NCBI GenBank assembly: GCA_045538175.1
Contig: JAZSQZ010000050.1
Location: 1 to 52,852 of the forward strand
Source of the DNA: JAZSQZ01 sp045538175
Lineage (GTDB): Bacteria; Bacillota; Clostridia; Christensenellales; UBA1242
DNA length: 52,852 nucleotides
Direction of reading: 5' to 3'
Numbering within the stretch: position 1 is the first letter of the stretch; every line of letters starts with the position of its first letter. The position numbers and the translations under genes were made by a program. Under the pieces are notes generated by a model. The model was not told where the DNA came from. It saw only the letters and a program-made list of their open reading frames with translations, and ran no database searches. Below, piece after piece: positions 8,374-15,770 of the stretch.

Positions 8374-8877
8374 TTACACGGCGTTGTTGTTAGAAGATTC
8401 TTCCTTTTTGTCGTCTTGTTTGCTAAGTTCTTTTGAACTCATTGCGATAATAAAGCAGAAAACAACACCTGCGATACCACCGACAATTCCAACAACTGAC
8501 CAGATAGGGTCAAGGACAAAAAGTACGATGTTTTTTACCATAAGCAAAACAAATAAAAATGCTTCGATAAAATAAACATACATTCTTCTTTTGTAAAACT
8601 TAGGTGTTCTTTTGATTTCGTAAAGTGTGTCGCCATCTGATACTAAGCCGGTATCATAGATTTCGTCGCCACACCATCTTGCTAGGGTCCAGATTGTTAC
8701 GATACCAAAAGCAGGGATTAGGGCAATCCACATAATGTTAAAAACGGGTGTTGTTAAGATAGATAAGTTAACCCAAGCCAAAACACCATACAACCCTAAG
8801 AAAAGCACATATATAAGTGTAAAAAATGTTAAGTAGGCCACTCTGCCTATTTTTTGTGATAATTTTGTATATTTCAT
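8374..8877 (-). CDS. Four-helix integral membrane protein, unknown function
   Basis: The 167-residue protein has two hydrophobic hairpins (about residues 12-65 and 98-150) separated by a polar segment with a run of basic residues (TPKFYKRRMY), and a charged C-terminal tail. No catalytic motif is visible. It is the second gene of a leftward pair: the 222-residue orphan ends 13 bases before this start, so the two are probably cotranscribed. It could be a small anchor or stress-related membrane protein; I cannot assign a family. Confidence 0.7.
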   Translation of the reverse strand: MKYTKLSQKIGRVAYLTFFTLIYVLFLGLYGVLAWVNLSILTTPVFNIMWIALIPAFGIVTIWTLARWCGDEIYDTGLVSDGDTLYEIKRTPKFYKRRMYVYFIEAFLFVLLMVKNIVLFVLDPIWSVVGIVGGIAGVVFCFIIAMSSKELSKQDDKKEESSNNNAV

Positions 8878-8890
8878 ATATTAGTCCACC

Positions 8891-9559
8891 TTATAATTCT
8901 CTCATTGAATCTGCATATACATCACTAAAAGCCCTTTGACCCATTTCGTTTGCTGTGCTATCAAACCTTGTGATAAAGTGTTTGGTTTTAGTGATAAAGT
9001 CGTAGGTATCAAACTTTTTGATAAAAGCAAAATACTCGTCTTTTAACCTTTCGATTTCGCCACCTTGTTCGGCCTGCTTTAAATCTTCTTCGGTGTTATA
9101 GGTAACATACAAACATCTTGTATCGATAGCCTTCATAGTTGCAGGGTTGAAAACCTTTTCTCTAAAACCCTTAAACTCGTCAAAAGAACTTCTATAAGTT
9201 GCATACATTGCTTTTTCTTCAAACGGAACAAACAACAAACAAAAACCTTCTTGCATATCTTTTGGGTGTGAAACATTGTGTTTGTTTAAGATATCGCTGA
9301 TTGCCTTTCCGTCAACAGGGTAACAAGGAAGCCAAGGACCTTTTTCTGCCATTTCGTTAAGTTTGTTATATTCGGCATTTGTTTTTAAAAACACACGACA
9401 CATCATAAACTGCCCTTCTTTGCCTTTTGCAAAAAAGACTTTAAAAACAGAAACACCATATTTGTTTTCAACATAATTTTTTATTTCTTCGATTGCAGGC
9501 TTCTCGTTTTCTTCACAAACATAAGAAACAAGCTCTTGGACTTCTTCTAGTTCGTTCAT
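8891..9559 (-). CDS. Hypothetical cytoplasmic protein, 222 residues
   Basis: I do not recognise this protein. It is acidic and soluble, with predicted alternating helix and strand, a conserved-looking WLPCYPVDGKA segment near the middle and an aromatic-rich C-terminal half (FIKKFDTYDFITKTKHFITR). No signal peptide, membrane segment or catalytic motif stands out. AGGGAGA precedes the ATG. It is the first gene of the pair with the small membrane protein at 8374-8877, which suggests a shared function, perhaps sensing or envelope homeostasis, but this is only inferred from position. Confidence 0.7.
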   Translation of the reverse strand: MNELEEVQELVSYVCEENEKPAIEEIKNYVENKYGVSVFKVFFAKGKEGQFMMCRVFLKTNAEYNKLNEMAEKGPWLPCYPVDGKAISDILNKHNVSHPKDMQEGFCLLFVPFEEKAMYATYRSSFDEFKGFREKVFNPATMKAIDTRCLYVTYNTEEDLKQAEQGGEIERLKDEYFAFIKKFDTYDFITKTKHFITRFDSTANEMGQRAFSDVYADSMREL

Positions 9560-9639
9560 ACAGTTCTCCCTAAATAAAACTTATTGTCTATATAATAGTA
9601 TACCATTTTTACTATTTTTTGAATAGCAAAACAATAAAA

Positions 9640-9666
9640 AAAACCGACGGTTTTCCATCGGTTTTG
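9640..9666 (-). terminator. Intrinsic terminator (ACCGA family)
   Basis: AAACCGACGG-TTTT-CCATCGGTTTT with one internal C-A mismatch; T-rich on the minus strand. It closes the orphan gene at 9671-10453. Confidence 0.8.
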
Positions 9667-9670
9667 CTTT

Positions 9671-10453
9671 TTATTCGGTTGGGTCTTGGCAAGTTAGTGG
9701 ACTAAGTTCGGCTTCGATTGCTGTTGCATCTTTTAAGGTTAACCCTGTTGATAAGAAGTTTTCACTAACAACACCTTTGATTTTAAACATATTTTGTGAC
9801 ATACAATATTCAGGTCTGTCAGTTGAATAACTTACCATAATCAAACCATCTTCATCGGCAAATTGCATTGAAAATGTGTCTAAACTATATGGAAGACCTG
9901 TTTCGTCTTTGTTTTCAAAAAGTTGTTGTGCTGCGTTTGGAGTGTTTAACCAAGCGTTTGTGTCTAGTGCACCTTGTTGAAATTTGGTTGAAGTTGTGCT
10001 GGCAATTTGAGCCTTGCTACAACCATAGCCTTCTGTTAGGTCAAACTTTTCGTCATATGTAGATGTGCTTGCAAAGTTTACCCTGTGTGCTGTGTTATCT
10101 GCGTTTTCGGTAGCGTCAACAACATTAACTGTATATGTTGGACCACCATATTCTCTTGCATTGTTTTGTCTAACAGTTATTGCAGAAAAAGCATTTTTAT
10201 CTTTTGCTAAAATTGATATGCCTTCTTCAGTTTTTGCAACTGTAAAATTTGATGTTATAAACTTTTTTGCTTCAGCTCTTACAACAACTTCACTTGTTTT
10301 CTTAGCAGGGTTAAAAGAACTTAGTTTTTGCAAAACGGTTGGAACTTCTCCAAAAAAAGTTTTTCCGTCTGTAGGTATAGCACATAAATTTGAAACGATG
10401 TCTTCCGGAACACCCAACTCCTGTGCTAAAAATTTGTAATTAGGATTTGCCAT
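9671..10453 (-). CDS. Hypothetical protein, 260 residues
   Basis: I do not recognise this protein. The sequence is rich in Thr, Ala and Asn and looks beta-rich (for example FITSNFTVAKTEEGISILA and TYTVNVVDATENADNT), with few charged helices. It has no signal peptide or membrane segment, so it seems cytoplasmic despite a composition more typical of surface or structural proteins. AGGAG precedes the ATG. It is monocistronic, flanked by ACCGAT-type terminators on both sides. Confidence 0.65.
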   Translation of the reverse strand: MANPNYKFLAQELGVPEDIVSNLCAIPTDGKTFFGEVPTVLQKLSSFNPAKKTSEVVVRAEAKKFITSNFTVAKTEEGISILAKDKNAFSAITVRQNNAREYGGPTYTVNVVDATENADNTAHRVNFASTSTYDEKFDLTEGYGCSKAQIASTTSTKFQQGALDTNAWLNTPNAAQQLFENKDETGLPYSLDTFSMQFADEDGLIMVSYSTDRPEYCMSQNMFKIKGVVSENFLSTGLTLKDATAIEAELSPLTCQDPTE

Positions 10454-10524
10454 AATTAAATCTCCTTTTTACCACCTATACAATTATACCATAACACATA
10501 AAAAAATCAAAATTATAACAATAA

Positions 10525-10550
10525 AAAACCGATAGGGCTCTATCGGTTTT
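10525..10550 (-). terminator. Intrinsic terminator (ACCGAT family)
   Basis: AAAACCGATAG-GGCT-CTATCGGTTTT, perfect 11-bp stem, with a T run on the minus strand. It closes the GNAT gene. Confidence 0.9.
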
Positions 10551-10552
10551 GT

Positions 10553-10981
10553 TTACATATATTTTCTCATATAGCGTGGTTGGTATTCATCATAACCGTG
10601 TTTTTTGTAGAAAAGTCTTGATTCCCAATAAACAGATTCTTCGCCCAAGTGAATTTCTAGGCGTGTATATTTTTGTTGTTTTGCATATTCTTCTAACGTT
10701 TCTAACAATTTTGTGCCGATACCTTGCCTTTTAAGGTTTGGCATAATAAACAACCTTTTTATTTCTGCAAAATCGTCTGTTGGTAAAATTCCAATACTGC
10801 CGATAACTCTATCGTCTTCATTAACAGCAAGCCAGAAATATCCACCTTTTTTAAAATAACTTTCTTCAACGTTTAACAAATCGTCCCTTAGGTGTGGCAC
10901 TGTCCCAAGGGCGTTTTTTGCTGTTAGATTCATAAAAATCATATCGTCTCTGTATTTTTGTTCAAATTTAATTATCTTCAT
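10553..10981 (-). CDS. GNAT family N-acetyltransferase
   Basis: The 142-residue length and motif order fit a single-domain GNAT enzyme, which moves an acetyl group from acetyl-CoA to an amine. The strand VIGSIGILP is followed by the acetyl-CoA pyrophosphate-binding segment RQGIGTKLLETLEEYAKQQ (the R/Q-x-x-G-x-G/A loop) at about 86-91. The C-terminal YKKHGYDE is the usual family ending. The substrate cannot be predicted. It is monocistronic with its own terminator. Confidence 0.85.
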   Translation of the reverse strand: MKIIKFEQKYRDDMIFMNLTAKNALGTVPHLRDDLLNVEESYFKKGGYFWLAVNEDDRVIGSIGILPTDDFAEIKRLFIMPNLKRQGIGTKLLETLEEYAKQQKYTRLEIHLGEESVYWESRLFYKKHGYDEYQPRYMRKYM

Positions 10982-11094
10982 ATTTTTATTATATCATCTT
11001 TGGGCACTATTTCAAAAGGGTTTAAAAAAAATATTGTTGTTATTTTTAGTTTGTTTTTTTGCTAGATATTATATGATTACATAAAAGGAATATT

Positions 11095-11175
11095 ATGAAA
11101 TAACTTTCTAAAAACGCAACCCTTCTTTTGTTTTGTTTAGGAATAAATGCCATAACAAACAAATTTGTTATATAA
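11095..11175 (+). pseudogene. Possible remnant of a small membrane or secreted protein, with a stop at codon 3
   Basis: An AAAAGGA ribosome binding site stands six bases before ATG AAA TAA. If the TAA is ignored, the same frame continues as LSKNATLLLFCLGINAITNKFVI and ends at a second TAA, giving a signal-peptide-like hydrophobic stretch. This looks like the start of a membrane or exported protein that lost its reading frame, or chance. The rest of the 10982-11229 gap is AT-rich with nothing else recognisable. Confidence 0.25.
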
Positions 11176-11198
11176 AATTTATAAATTTTTAAAATAAA

Positions 11199-11226
11199 AA
11201 CCTAAGTCGTATGACCTAGGTTTTGT
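11199..11226 (-). terminator. Intrinsic terminator after dCMP deaminase
   Basis: AAAACCTA and TAGGTTTT pair, with a mismatch in the upper stem. T-rich on the minus strand. Confidence 0.75.
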
Positions 11227-11229
11227 TTT

Positions 11230-11682
11230 TTAGCAGTCAGCATAGTTTACAAGTGCGACACCTGATTGTTTGAATAATTCTACAGCAAACTCATCTGGAT
11301 ATCCGTTTTTGTAGATAACTTTTTTAACACCAGAGTTTATAATCATTCTTGTACAAATAATGCAAGGTTGATGTGTTACATACATTGTTGAGCCTTCCAA
11401 ACTTACACCAAGTTTTGCTGCTTGGATAATTGCGTTTTGCTCAGCGTGGACAGCATAACAAACTTCTTGCATTGTTCCACTTGCAATGTTTTTGATTCTT
11501 CTTAAGCATTCGCCCCTTTGTGCACAACTCTTAATACCTTCAGGTGCGCCATTATATCCTGTTGTTAAAATTCTCTTATCCCTTACACAAACAGCGCCTA
11601 CGTGTCTGTTTGATTGATAACAACTTGACCATTCTGCAACGGTTTCTGCCATTTGCATAAATCTTTCGTCCCATTTATCCAT
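11230..11682 (-). CDS. dCMP deaminase (ComEB-like)
   Basis: The 150-residue zinc enzyme deaminates dCMP to dUMP, feeding thymidylate synthesis in the cytoplasm. The cytidine deaminase zinc motif is intact: H79-A-E81 (proton shuttle Glu81) and P106-C107-x-x-C110. CAQRGECLRR and ASGTMQEVCYAVHAEQNAI are typical of the dCMP subgroup (ComEB/DCD family) rather than of tRNA adenosine deaminase TadA. Length matches the family. It has a ribosome binding site AAGGGGAA and is monocistronic. It is the last core gene before the defence island. Confidence 0.9.
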   Translation of the reverse strand: MDKWDERFMQMAETVAEWSSCYQSNRHVGAVCVRDKRILTTGYNGAPEGIKSCAQRGECLRRIKNIASGTMQEVCYAVHAEQNAIIQAAKLGVSLEGSTMYVTHQPCIICTRMIINSGVKKVIYKNGYPDEFAVELFKQSGVALVNYADC

Positions 11683-11775
11683 ATAAATATTCCCCTTTTG
11701 TTTTTGTAAATTTCCTTTACAATTATATATTTTTGTATGTGCTTAGTCAAACATTTTATAATTACAATTAAAAAC

Positions 11776-11801
11776 AAAAAACCGATAGGAAAACCTATCG
11801 G
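11776..11801 (-). terminator. Intrinsic terminator (ACCGAT family), one-directional
   Basis: CCGATAGG-AAAA-CCTATCGG; a T run follows only on the minus strand. It lies about 75 nt downstream of the HEPN gene at 11876-12445 and marks the left edge of the island. Confidence 0.8.
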
Positions 11802-11875
11802 CGTTTTGGCGGGAAGACCGTTATCCAATCCTAACACCAAAATCTATATTGGCATTAAATATATTAAATTGCAAA

Positions 11876-12445
11876 TTAAATTGGATTAACAATACTTTCG
11901 GAAATATCTTTTATTTTTGTTAAATAATATAAGAAATTTTGGCAATTATTATTCGTTAGGTAATCTTCAATGGTAATTATGGCACCAAAGGTACATTTGT
12001 TATAAAAATTTTTTAATGCCTTTTCACTTCTGTGACAAATTAAATTTCTCATTGCCTCCATTTTTTTATAGTCACTTAACATTGTAGTTTCAAACAAATT
12101 AGAATATGGGTTTTTTATTATTCCTCTTTCAAAGACATCAAGATACATATAATTTATAATATTTATGGTTATAAAACTCTCTATTTTTGAATGGAGTTTT
12201 TCAACAGCTAGTTCGTTTTGAAATTTGACAAGTCTTTTGGGTTTGAAATTAAAATTTGACTTATATCCAATAGCATATTTCTTATAGGAGTCTATTATAA
12301 ACTGTTCTAGTTTGACAAAGCATTGCAAAAAAGAGTATGTTATATTGTCTTGAATTATTGTTCCATTTGATAATGCCATGTTTGCCTTATAAATTTCGTT
12401 GTCAATAAAACTTTTTAATGATGTATTGTCTATAATTTTAGCCAT
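11876..12445 (-). CDS. HEPN-superfamily protein (MAE_28990/MAE_18760-like), partner of DUF262 protein
   Basis: The 189-residue all-helical protein carries R133-NLIC-H138, the R-x4-6-H active-site motif of HEPN ribonucleases, late in the chain as in the MAE_28990-type family. HEPN proteins usually dimerise and cut RNA in defence and toxin-antitoxin systems. From memory, this family is known for operonic association with ParB/DUF262 proteins. That is exactly the arrangement here: its ATG overlaps the end of the DUF262 gene by 8 bases, so translation is coupled. It probably acts as the RNA-cleaving effector and DUF262 as sensor, but this split is inferred. A terminator follows. Confidence 0.7.
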   Translation of the reverse strand: MAKIIDNTSLKSFIDNEIYKANMALSNGTIIQDNITYSFLQCFVKLEQFIIDSYKKYAIGYKSNFNFKPKRLVKFQNELAVEKLHSKIESFITINIINYMYLDVFERGIIKNPYSNLFETTMLSDYKKMEAMRNLICHRSEKALKNFYNKCTFGAIITIEDYLTNNNCQNFLYYLTKIKDISESIVNPI

Positions 12446-13475
12446 TGGTTTCTATCCATTCTTCAAGAAATTTTATTCTAAATTCTTTTGAGGATTTGTT
12501 TGTTGAGTGTCTTTGATGTTTATCTTTGAAGCCATTTAAAGAGATAAATATGTTATCGTTTTCGGATAACTTGTCAAGGTGACTAATTTCATTGCTTAAT
12601 TTATTTAAGGCTGCAGAAATTTTATTACTGTGTAAGTATTTGCAATTTTGATTTTTATTGGCGATAATTTTAAATACATCATAAAAATACACTTTTGAAA
12701 AGAAAATGTTTTTAGGTGTCAAGTTTGAATATATTGAATAAAGTTGAGCTAAAACATTTTCGAAATAGTTATATACCTCAAATTGTTCTTCATATAATTC
12801 GTTGTCTTTATAGTATTTGTCTAAAGATTGTTGTGTTTCGTCTATTATCCCTGTTTTTAATTCCATCATTAAATAGGAAATAAACTCAACATCTAACATT
12901 CTTGAAAACTTTTTATCGCTGAAAATGTTGTATGATTTAAAGAATTCTCTATACATTGTTGCTATTTTATATGCTGAAACTTTAAATTCACCGGTGAATT
13001 TAGCATTGCGCAATTCTTGTCTGTTAAGTGGAATACTATTAGAATTTAATCTTGCGAACATGTCAAAAACAAGAGAATCTTCTTTCTCTGTTATTTTCTC
13101 AACGACCAATTTGTATGTTAAGAATGTCTCTTGTTGTTCTTCGGTAAGGTTATCAAAGGTTTTCCCACCTAACTCTAAATTCTGCGATTTTTTTATTGCA
13201 AATTTATTATTATAAAATTCTAAGATAGCGTTTATTCTTTGTTGTCCATCAACCAGCTCGCGAATGGTGGTTCTATTTTTTAAATCAAGCTTATCTCTCA
13301 TAAAAATTGGTGGAATTGGGTAATTTCTCATTATTGAGTCTATTAAATATGATTTTGCAGATTCTGACCATACTTTATTTCTTTGATAAACAGGTTTTTC
13401 TACAAGTTCCTTGTTTCTCTCCCAGCTTATTATTTGATTTATATCAATTGTTGTAGGTAATCGTAAATTATTCAT
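12438..13475 (-). CDS. DUF262 (GmrS/ParB-like NTPase-nuclease) protein without HNH domain
   Basis: The N-terminal third is a DUF262 (ParB/sulfiredoxin-like) domain: VYQRNKVWSE, then LVDGQQR at about residues 74-80, the nucleotide-binding and catalytic motif of GmrS-type restriction proteins. The rest is helical, without the DUF1524 HNH domain of full GmrSD enzymes, so it is a solo version of 345 residues. Three upstream in-frame ATGs exist (13541, 13523, 13493). The first lies inside the -10 box (13545-13540). The start at 13475 is preferred because GGAGAG lies 6-8 bases before it. It is cotranslated with the HEPN gene. The pair is a likely two-gene phage-defence or modified-DNA-sensing system. 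Confidence 0.75.
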   Translation of the reverse strand: MNNLRLPTTIDINQIISWERNKELVEKPVYQRNKVWSESAKSYLIDSIMRNYPIPPIFMRDKLDLKNRTTIRELVDGQQRINAILEFYNNKFAIKKSQNLELGGKTFDNLTEEQQETFLTYKLVVEKITEKEDSLVFDMFARLNSNSIPLNRQELRNAKFTGEFKVSAYKIATMYREFFKSYNIFSDKKFSRMLDVEFISYLMMELKTGIIDETQQSLDKYYKDNELYEEQFEVYNYFENVLAQLYSIYSNLTPKNIFFSKVYFYDVFKIIANKNQNCKYLHSNKISAALNKLSNEISHLDKLSENDNIFISLNGFKDKHQRHSTNKSSKEFRIKFLEEWIETNG

Positions 13476-13539
13476 TTTTAACTCTCCAGACATAAGACCT
13501 CGCTTTATTTTTTTTAATCTCATCTTATGTATATTAACC

Positions 13540-13548
13540 ATTATATCA
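13540..13548 (-). promoter_or_regulatory. Extended -10 promoter of the DUF262-HEPN pair
   Basis: On the minus strand TGATATAAT (TGn extension plus TATAAT at 13545-13540). No good -35 box is seen. Confidence 0.55.
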
Positions 13549-13582
13549 CATTATTTTAATTTTTGTATATATTTCAATTAAA

Positions 13583-13607
13583 AAAGAAGAACTATATTTC
13601 AAGTTCT
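13583..13607 (-). terminator. Intrinsic terminator
   Basis: AGAAGAACT and AGTTCTTCT pair around an 8-nt loop, followed by T6 on the minus strand. It closes the 78-residue gene and separates it from the DUF262 promoter. Confidence 0.85.
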
Positions 13608-13618
13608 TCTCGTGGGTT

Positions 13619-13855
13619 TTATTGATTGGATTGCAAATGAGTGTAGACTTCATTTGCTGATAGGTTAGAAAAGTCGCCACCTATTTCGGCAAAGTTTTTT
13701 AAGTCGGTGGCAAGAATAAAGGCAATTCTCTTTATCTGTTTTTGACTTAATTTTGTTTTGCCTTGCTTTAATGCTTTTGTATTAAAGTTGTAATTAGCGG
13801 TATTTTCTGGTATATCTTCACAATCAATAAAACATTGTTTGTCAATAAGTTTCAT
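13619..13855 (-). CDS. Small hypothetical protein, 78 residues
   Basis: I do not recognise this short protein. It is soluble, with a C-terminal helical half (SQKQIKRIAFILATDLKNFA) and an acidic end; no DNA-binding or catalytic motif is evident. It has its own promoter: TATAAT on the minus strand at 13939-13934. The predicted transcript opens with a small hairpin, GCTCT-loop-AGAGC (13913-13927). It also has its own terminator. It lies between the restriction operon and the DUF262-HEPN pair, so a role as regulator, antitoxin or anti-defence sensor is possible but unproven. The ribosome binding site is weak. Confidence 0.55.
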   Translation of the reverse strand: MKLIDKQCFIDCEDIPENTANYNFNTKALKQGKTKLSQKQIKRIAFILATDLKNFAEIGGDFSNLSANEVYTHLQSNQ

Positions 13856-13971
13856 AGTTCATATTTTTTAAAATACAAAATCTATTCTTGCAGCTTATTG
13901 ACTTTAATCCATGCTCTATTAAAGAGCAATTATATTATAGCATAAATAAAAAACAAGTTCTATATATTCTG

Positions 13972-14126
13972 CAAAAAAAGACAAGTGGGTATCCCACTTG
14001 GTCTAAAATAAGGGGAATAGACATGGTTCAAAATTGAAACTCTATGTTTTTTGACTGTGTCATCTGAAAGCCTTATAAAATAAGGGTTTTAGATGGTCAA
14101 AATCTAATTTTGAGTCTATTCCTTAT
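13972..14126 (-). ncRNA. Multi-helix structured RNA element ending in a terminator
   Basis: Read leftward, a 13-bp outer stem (14126-14114 with 14022-14008, one two-base bulge) encloses three hairpins: TCAAAAT-tag-ATTTTGA, a two-part stem CATCT...AGATG with inner CCTTAT-ttt-ATAAGG, and a weaker GTTT...GAAC hairpin that includes a G-U pair. A terminator follows at once: CAAGTGGG-ATA-CCCACTTG then a T7 run. No separate promoter is visible, so it is probably the 3' end of the restriction operon message, possibly released by processing. The G-U pair and the terminator favour the minus strand. It could instead be a small palindromic mobile repeat. Confidence 0.6.
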
Positions 14127-14140
14127 CCTGCTTGTTAAAA

Positions 14141-14836
14141 TTATTCAATCAATCCGGCATTTTTGATTGACTCATCTAATTTTTTCATAAGCATACTTGC
14201 AAAGATTAATCTTTCTATTGCTTGTTCTTTAGTTAATGTAGTATTTGCATGTGCTTTAGGATTTCTAATTCCTTTCCATAGACCCATAAATAAGAAACGG
14301 TAACCTTCTTGTTCGTCTTTATTGCTTTGAGTATCCAAGTCTTTAGCAGCAAAAAGCAAGGTTTTTTCTTTATCGCTATTATAGAGATTTGCAAAAAGAT
14401 CTGAGCCATCTAATTCTTTTTCTTTATATTTTTTAAATAATTTTTTTGATCTATAATTAATCTCTTTTATTGCAGATTCAACGGCCTCAGCGTAATATCC
14501 GTCTACAAATTTTTTATAAGAAGTTTTATATATAACAGGGTGTAAAAGTTCTTCCCAATTATAAGAATTAGAAGTTTTGATTCCATCAATTACCAGCTTA
14601 TTTCGTAGAGCTCCCAAAATGCCTCTTAAATAGCATACTTTTTCACTATCAGATACTCTTGTTGCATTGTAAACTGATATAAAACTTTTATATTCTTGTG
14701 AGTTCGTTCCTGCAATAGATAAAATGAGTTGTTGAACTTCAAATACTATTTTCTTATATGTTGAATAATGGTTATTATCACATAAAGCAATGAGAGAGTC
14801 GATTCTTTTTATAAGTAAGTTTAAATTTTCTTCCAT
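14141..14836 (-). CDS. TIGR02391/Ymh-family HEPN protein
   Basis: The C-terminal half matches the TIGR02391 (Hypoth_Ymh) family: LHPVIYKTSYKKFVDGYYAEA then AVESAIKEIN, DGSDLFANLY, and GLWKGIRNPKAH with R191-x4-H196, the HEPN ribonuclease motif. The N-terminal 90 residues are helical and variable, as in the family. These proteins recur in mobile and restriction-associated loci. It starts 12 bases after the second methyltransferase and is the last coding gene of the restriction operon, so it may kill or arrest the cell when restriction fails. That role is inferred. It is a different HEPN family from the one at 11876-12445. Confidence 0.75.
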   Translation of the reverse strand: MEENLNLLIKRIDSLIALCDNNHYSTYKKIVFEVQQLILSIAGTNSQEYKSFISVYNATRVSDSEKVCYLRGILGALRNKLVIDGIKTSNSYNWEELLHPVIYKTSYKKFVDGYYAEAVESAIKEINYRSKKLFKKYKEKELDGSDLFANLYNSDKEKTLLFAAKDLDTQSNKDEQEGYRFLFMGLWKGIRNPKAHANTTLTKEQAIERLIFASMLMKKLDESIKNAGLIE

Positions 14837-14848
14837 ATTAATCCTTTG

Positions 14849-15574
14849 TTATTTCTTAAATATAAACACATACTCATGCGCTAAAAGTAAAAAGTTATAT
14901 TTTTGGCTATTTGTTTTCCAAAAACCAGTGGCTTTGCAATTATGTTGTTCTTTGATTATTATTTCTTTTTGCTTGAAACCTGCATTTATGAATCTTTGCA
15001 TAACTTCAAAACCAAGCGGTTGAACCATGCCATTTTTGCGAGTATCTCCCATTACAATAGCACAAAATTTATCTTTTTTTAAAACCCTATAACACTCACT
15101 TGCTGCTTTTTCAATTTTCACAAGAAAATCTTTATATTTTAATTGTGATAAATCCCCATCAATACCTTCGCTATATTTAATAATATCGGCATAAGGTGGG
15201 TGTGTACAAATTAAATCAATACTTTCATTTCCCAAATCAAGAGAACAAGCATTTCCTAATTTAACATCAACATCAACTTCATTATCACAATAAAAGTTTA
15301 ATTTATTTTTTGTTATTTCAACAGCATTAGGGTTAATATCAATACCAACAGCATTGCGATTATTTAATTTGCATTCAATTAGAGTAGTGCCACCACCAAC
15401 GAATTGGTCTAATACAACATCTTTTTCTTTTGAATATCTTAAAATAATATTTTTTGCTATGTATGGTGAAAAATTACCACGATATTTTGCATCGTGAGTT
15501 GCCCATTTGCCACGATTTGGAAAACTCCAAACCGTATTTGTCTCTAATTCAAAATCGTCATAAGATTTTTTCAT
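14849..15574 (-). CDS. DNA methyltransferase (N4-cytosine/N6-adenine type), second methylase of the operon
   Basis: A compact 241-residue methylase. The SAM-binding motif I is DQFVGGGTTLIE at about 56-67 with acidic D79 in VGIDINP, and the catalytic motif IV is THPPY at 124-128, close to the TSPPY/TPPY of N4-cytosine enzymes. The chain ends AHEYVFIFKK, typical of N6_N4_Mtase proteins. Motif I precedes IV, so it differs from DpnA, the beta-class second methylase of classical DpnII systems. There is no long target-recognition domain, so the site is unknown. It starts 5 bases after the zinc ribbon stop. It may protect a second site or work with the HEPN protein. Confidence 0.8.
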   Translation of the reverse strand: MKKSYDDFELETNTVWSFPNRGKWATHDAKYRGNFSPYIAKNIILRYSKEKDVVLDQFVGGGTTLIECKLNNRNAVGIDINPNAVEITKNKLNFYCDNEVDVDVKLGNACSLDLGNESIDLICTHPPYADIIKYSEGIDGDLSQLKYKDFLVKIEKAASECYRVLKKDKFCAIVMGDTRKNGMVQPLGFEVMQRFINAGFKQKEIIIKEQHNCKATGFWKTNSQKYNFLLLAHEYVFIFKK

Positions 15575-15579
15575 TTTTA

Positions 15580-15759
15580 TTACCTACAATCTTTACACCA
15601 TGATTGATTTCTTATTTTTTGATTTCCCATATTTCGAAACCCAAAAGCACTTAGGGGCTTTTCTTGTTTACAATGTGGGCAAATTCGAGTGGGTTCGCTA
15701 CCATTATACCCATTAGTCTGAATAACAGGTCTTTTTGTATTTTTAGAATCTTTCGTCAT
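15580..15759 (-). CDS. Zinc-ribbon mini-protein, 59 residues
   Basis: This short gene is packed between the endonuclease stop (11 bases upstream) and the second methylase start (5 bases downstream). It has a good AGGGGAATTAA ribosome binding site. The product has C27-P-H-C30 and C55-K-D-C58, a four-cysteine zinc site 24 residues apart, with a basic polar N-terminus. The pattern CPHCKQEKPLSAFGF resembles the zinc half of HNH-associated fingers, but no HNH histidines are present. It probably binds nucleic acid or a partner protein of the restriction system. Tight packing and the intact cysteines make it credible despite its size. Confidence 0.75.
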   Translation of the reverse strand: MTKDSKNTKRPVIQTNGYNGSEPTRICPHCKQEKPLSAFGFRNMGNQKIRNQSWCKDCR

Positions 15760-15770
15760 TTAATTCCCCT

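Noticed and set aside
11806..11820. TTGGCGGGAAGA as a left attachment site of the island
   Set aside because: It resembles the tRNA-Ser end (TTGGCGGAGAAAG) over a few bases only and lacks the T-loop pattern; too weak to call.
13476..13541. Upstream ATGs of the DUF262 gene
   Set aside because: The first lies inside the -10 box; the others have weaker ribosome binding sites than the ATG at 13475.
14849..15574. Second methylase as DpnA
   Set aside because: DpnA is a beta-class enzyme with the catalytic motif near the start; here the SAM motif comes first and the catalytic motif reads THPPY.
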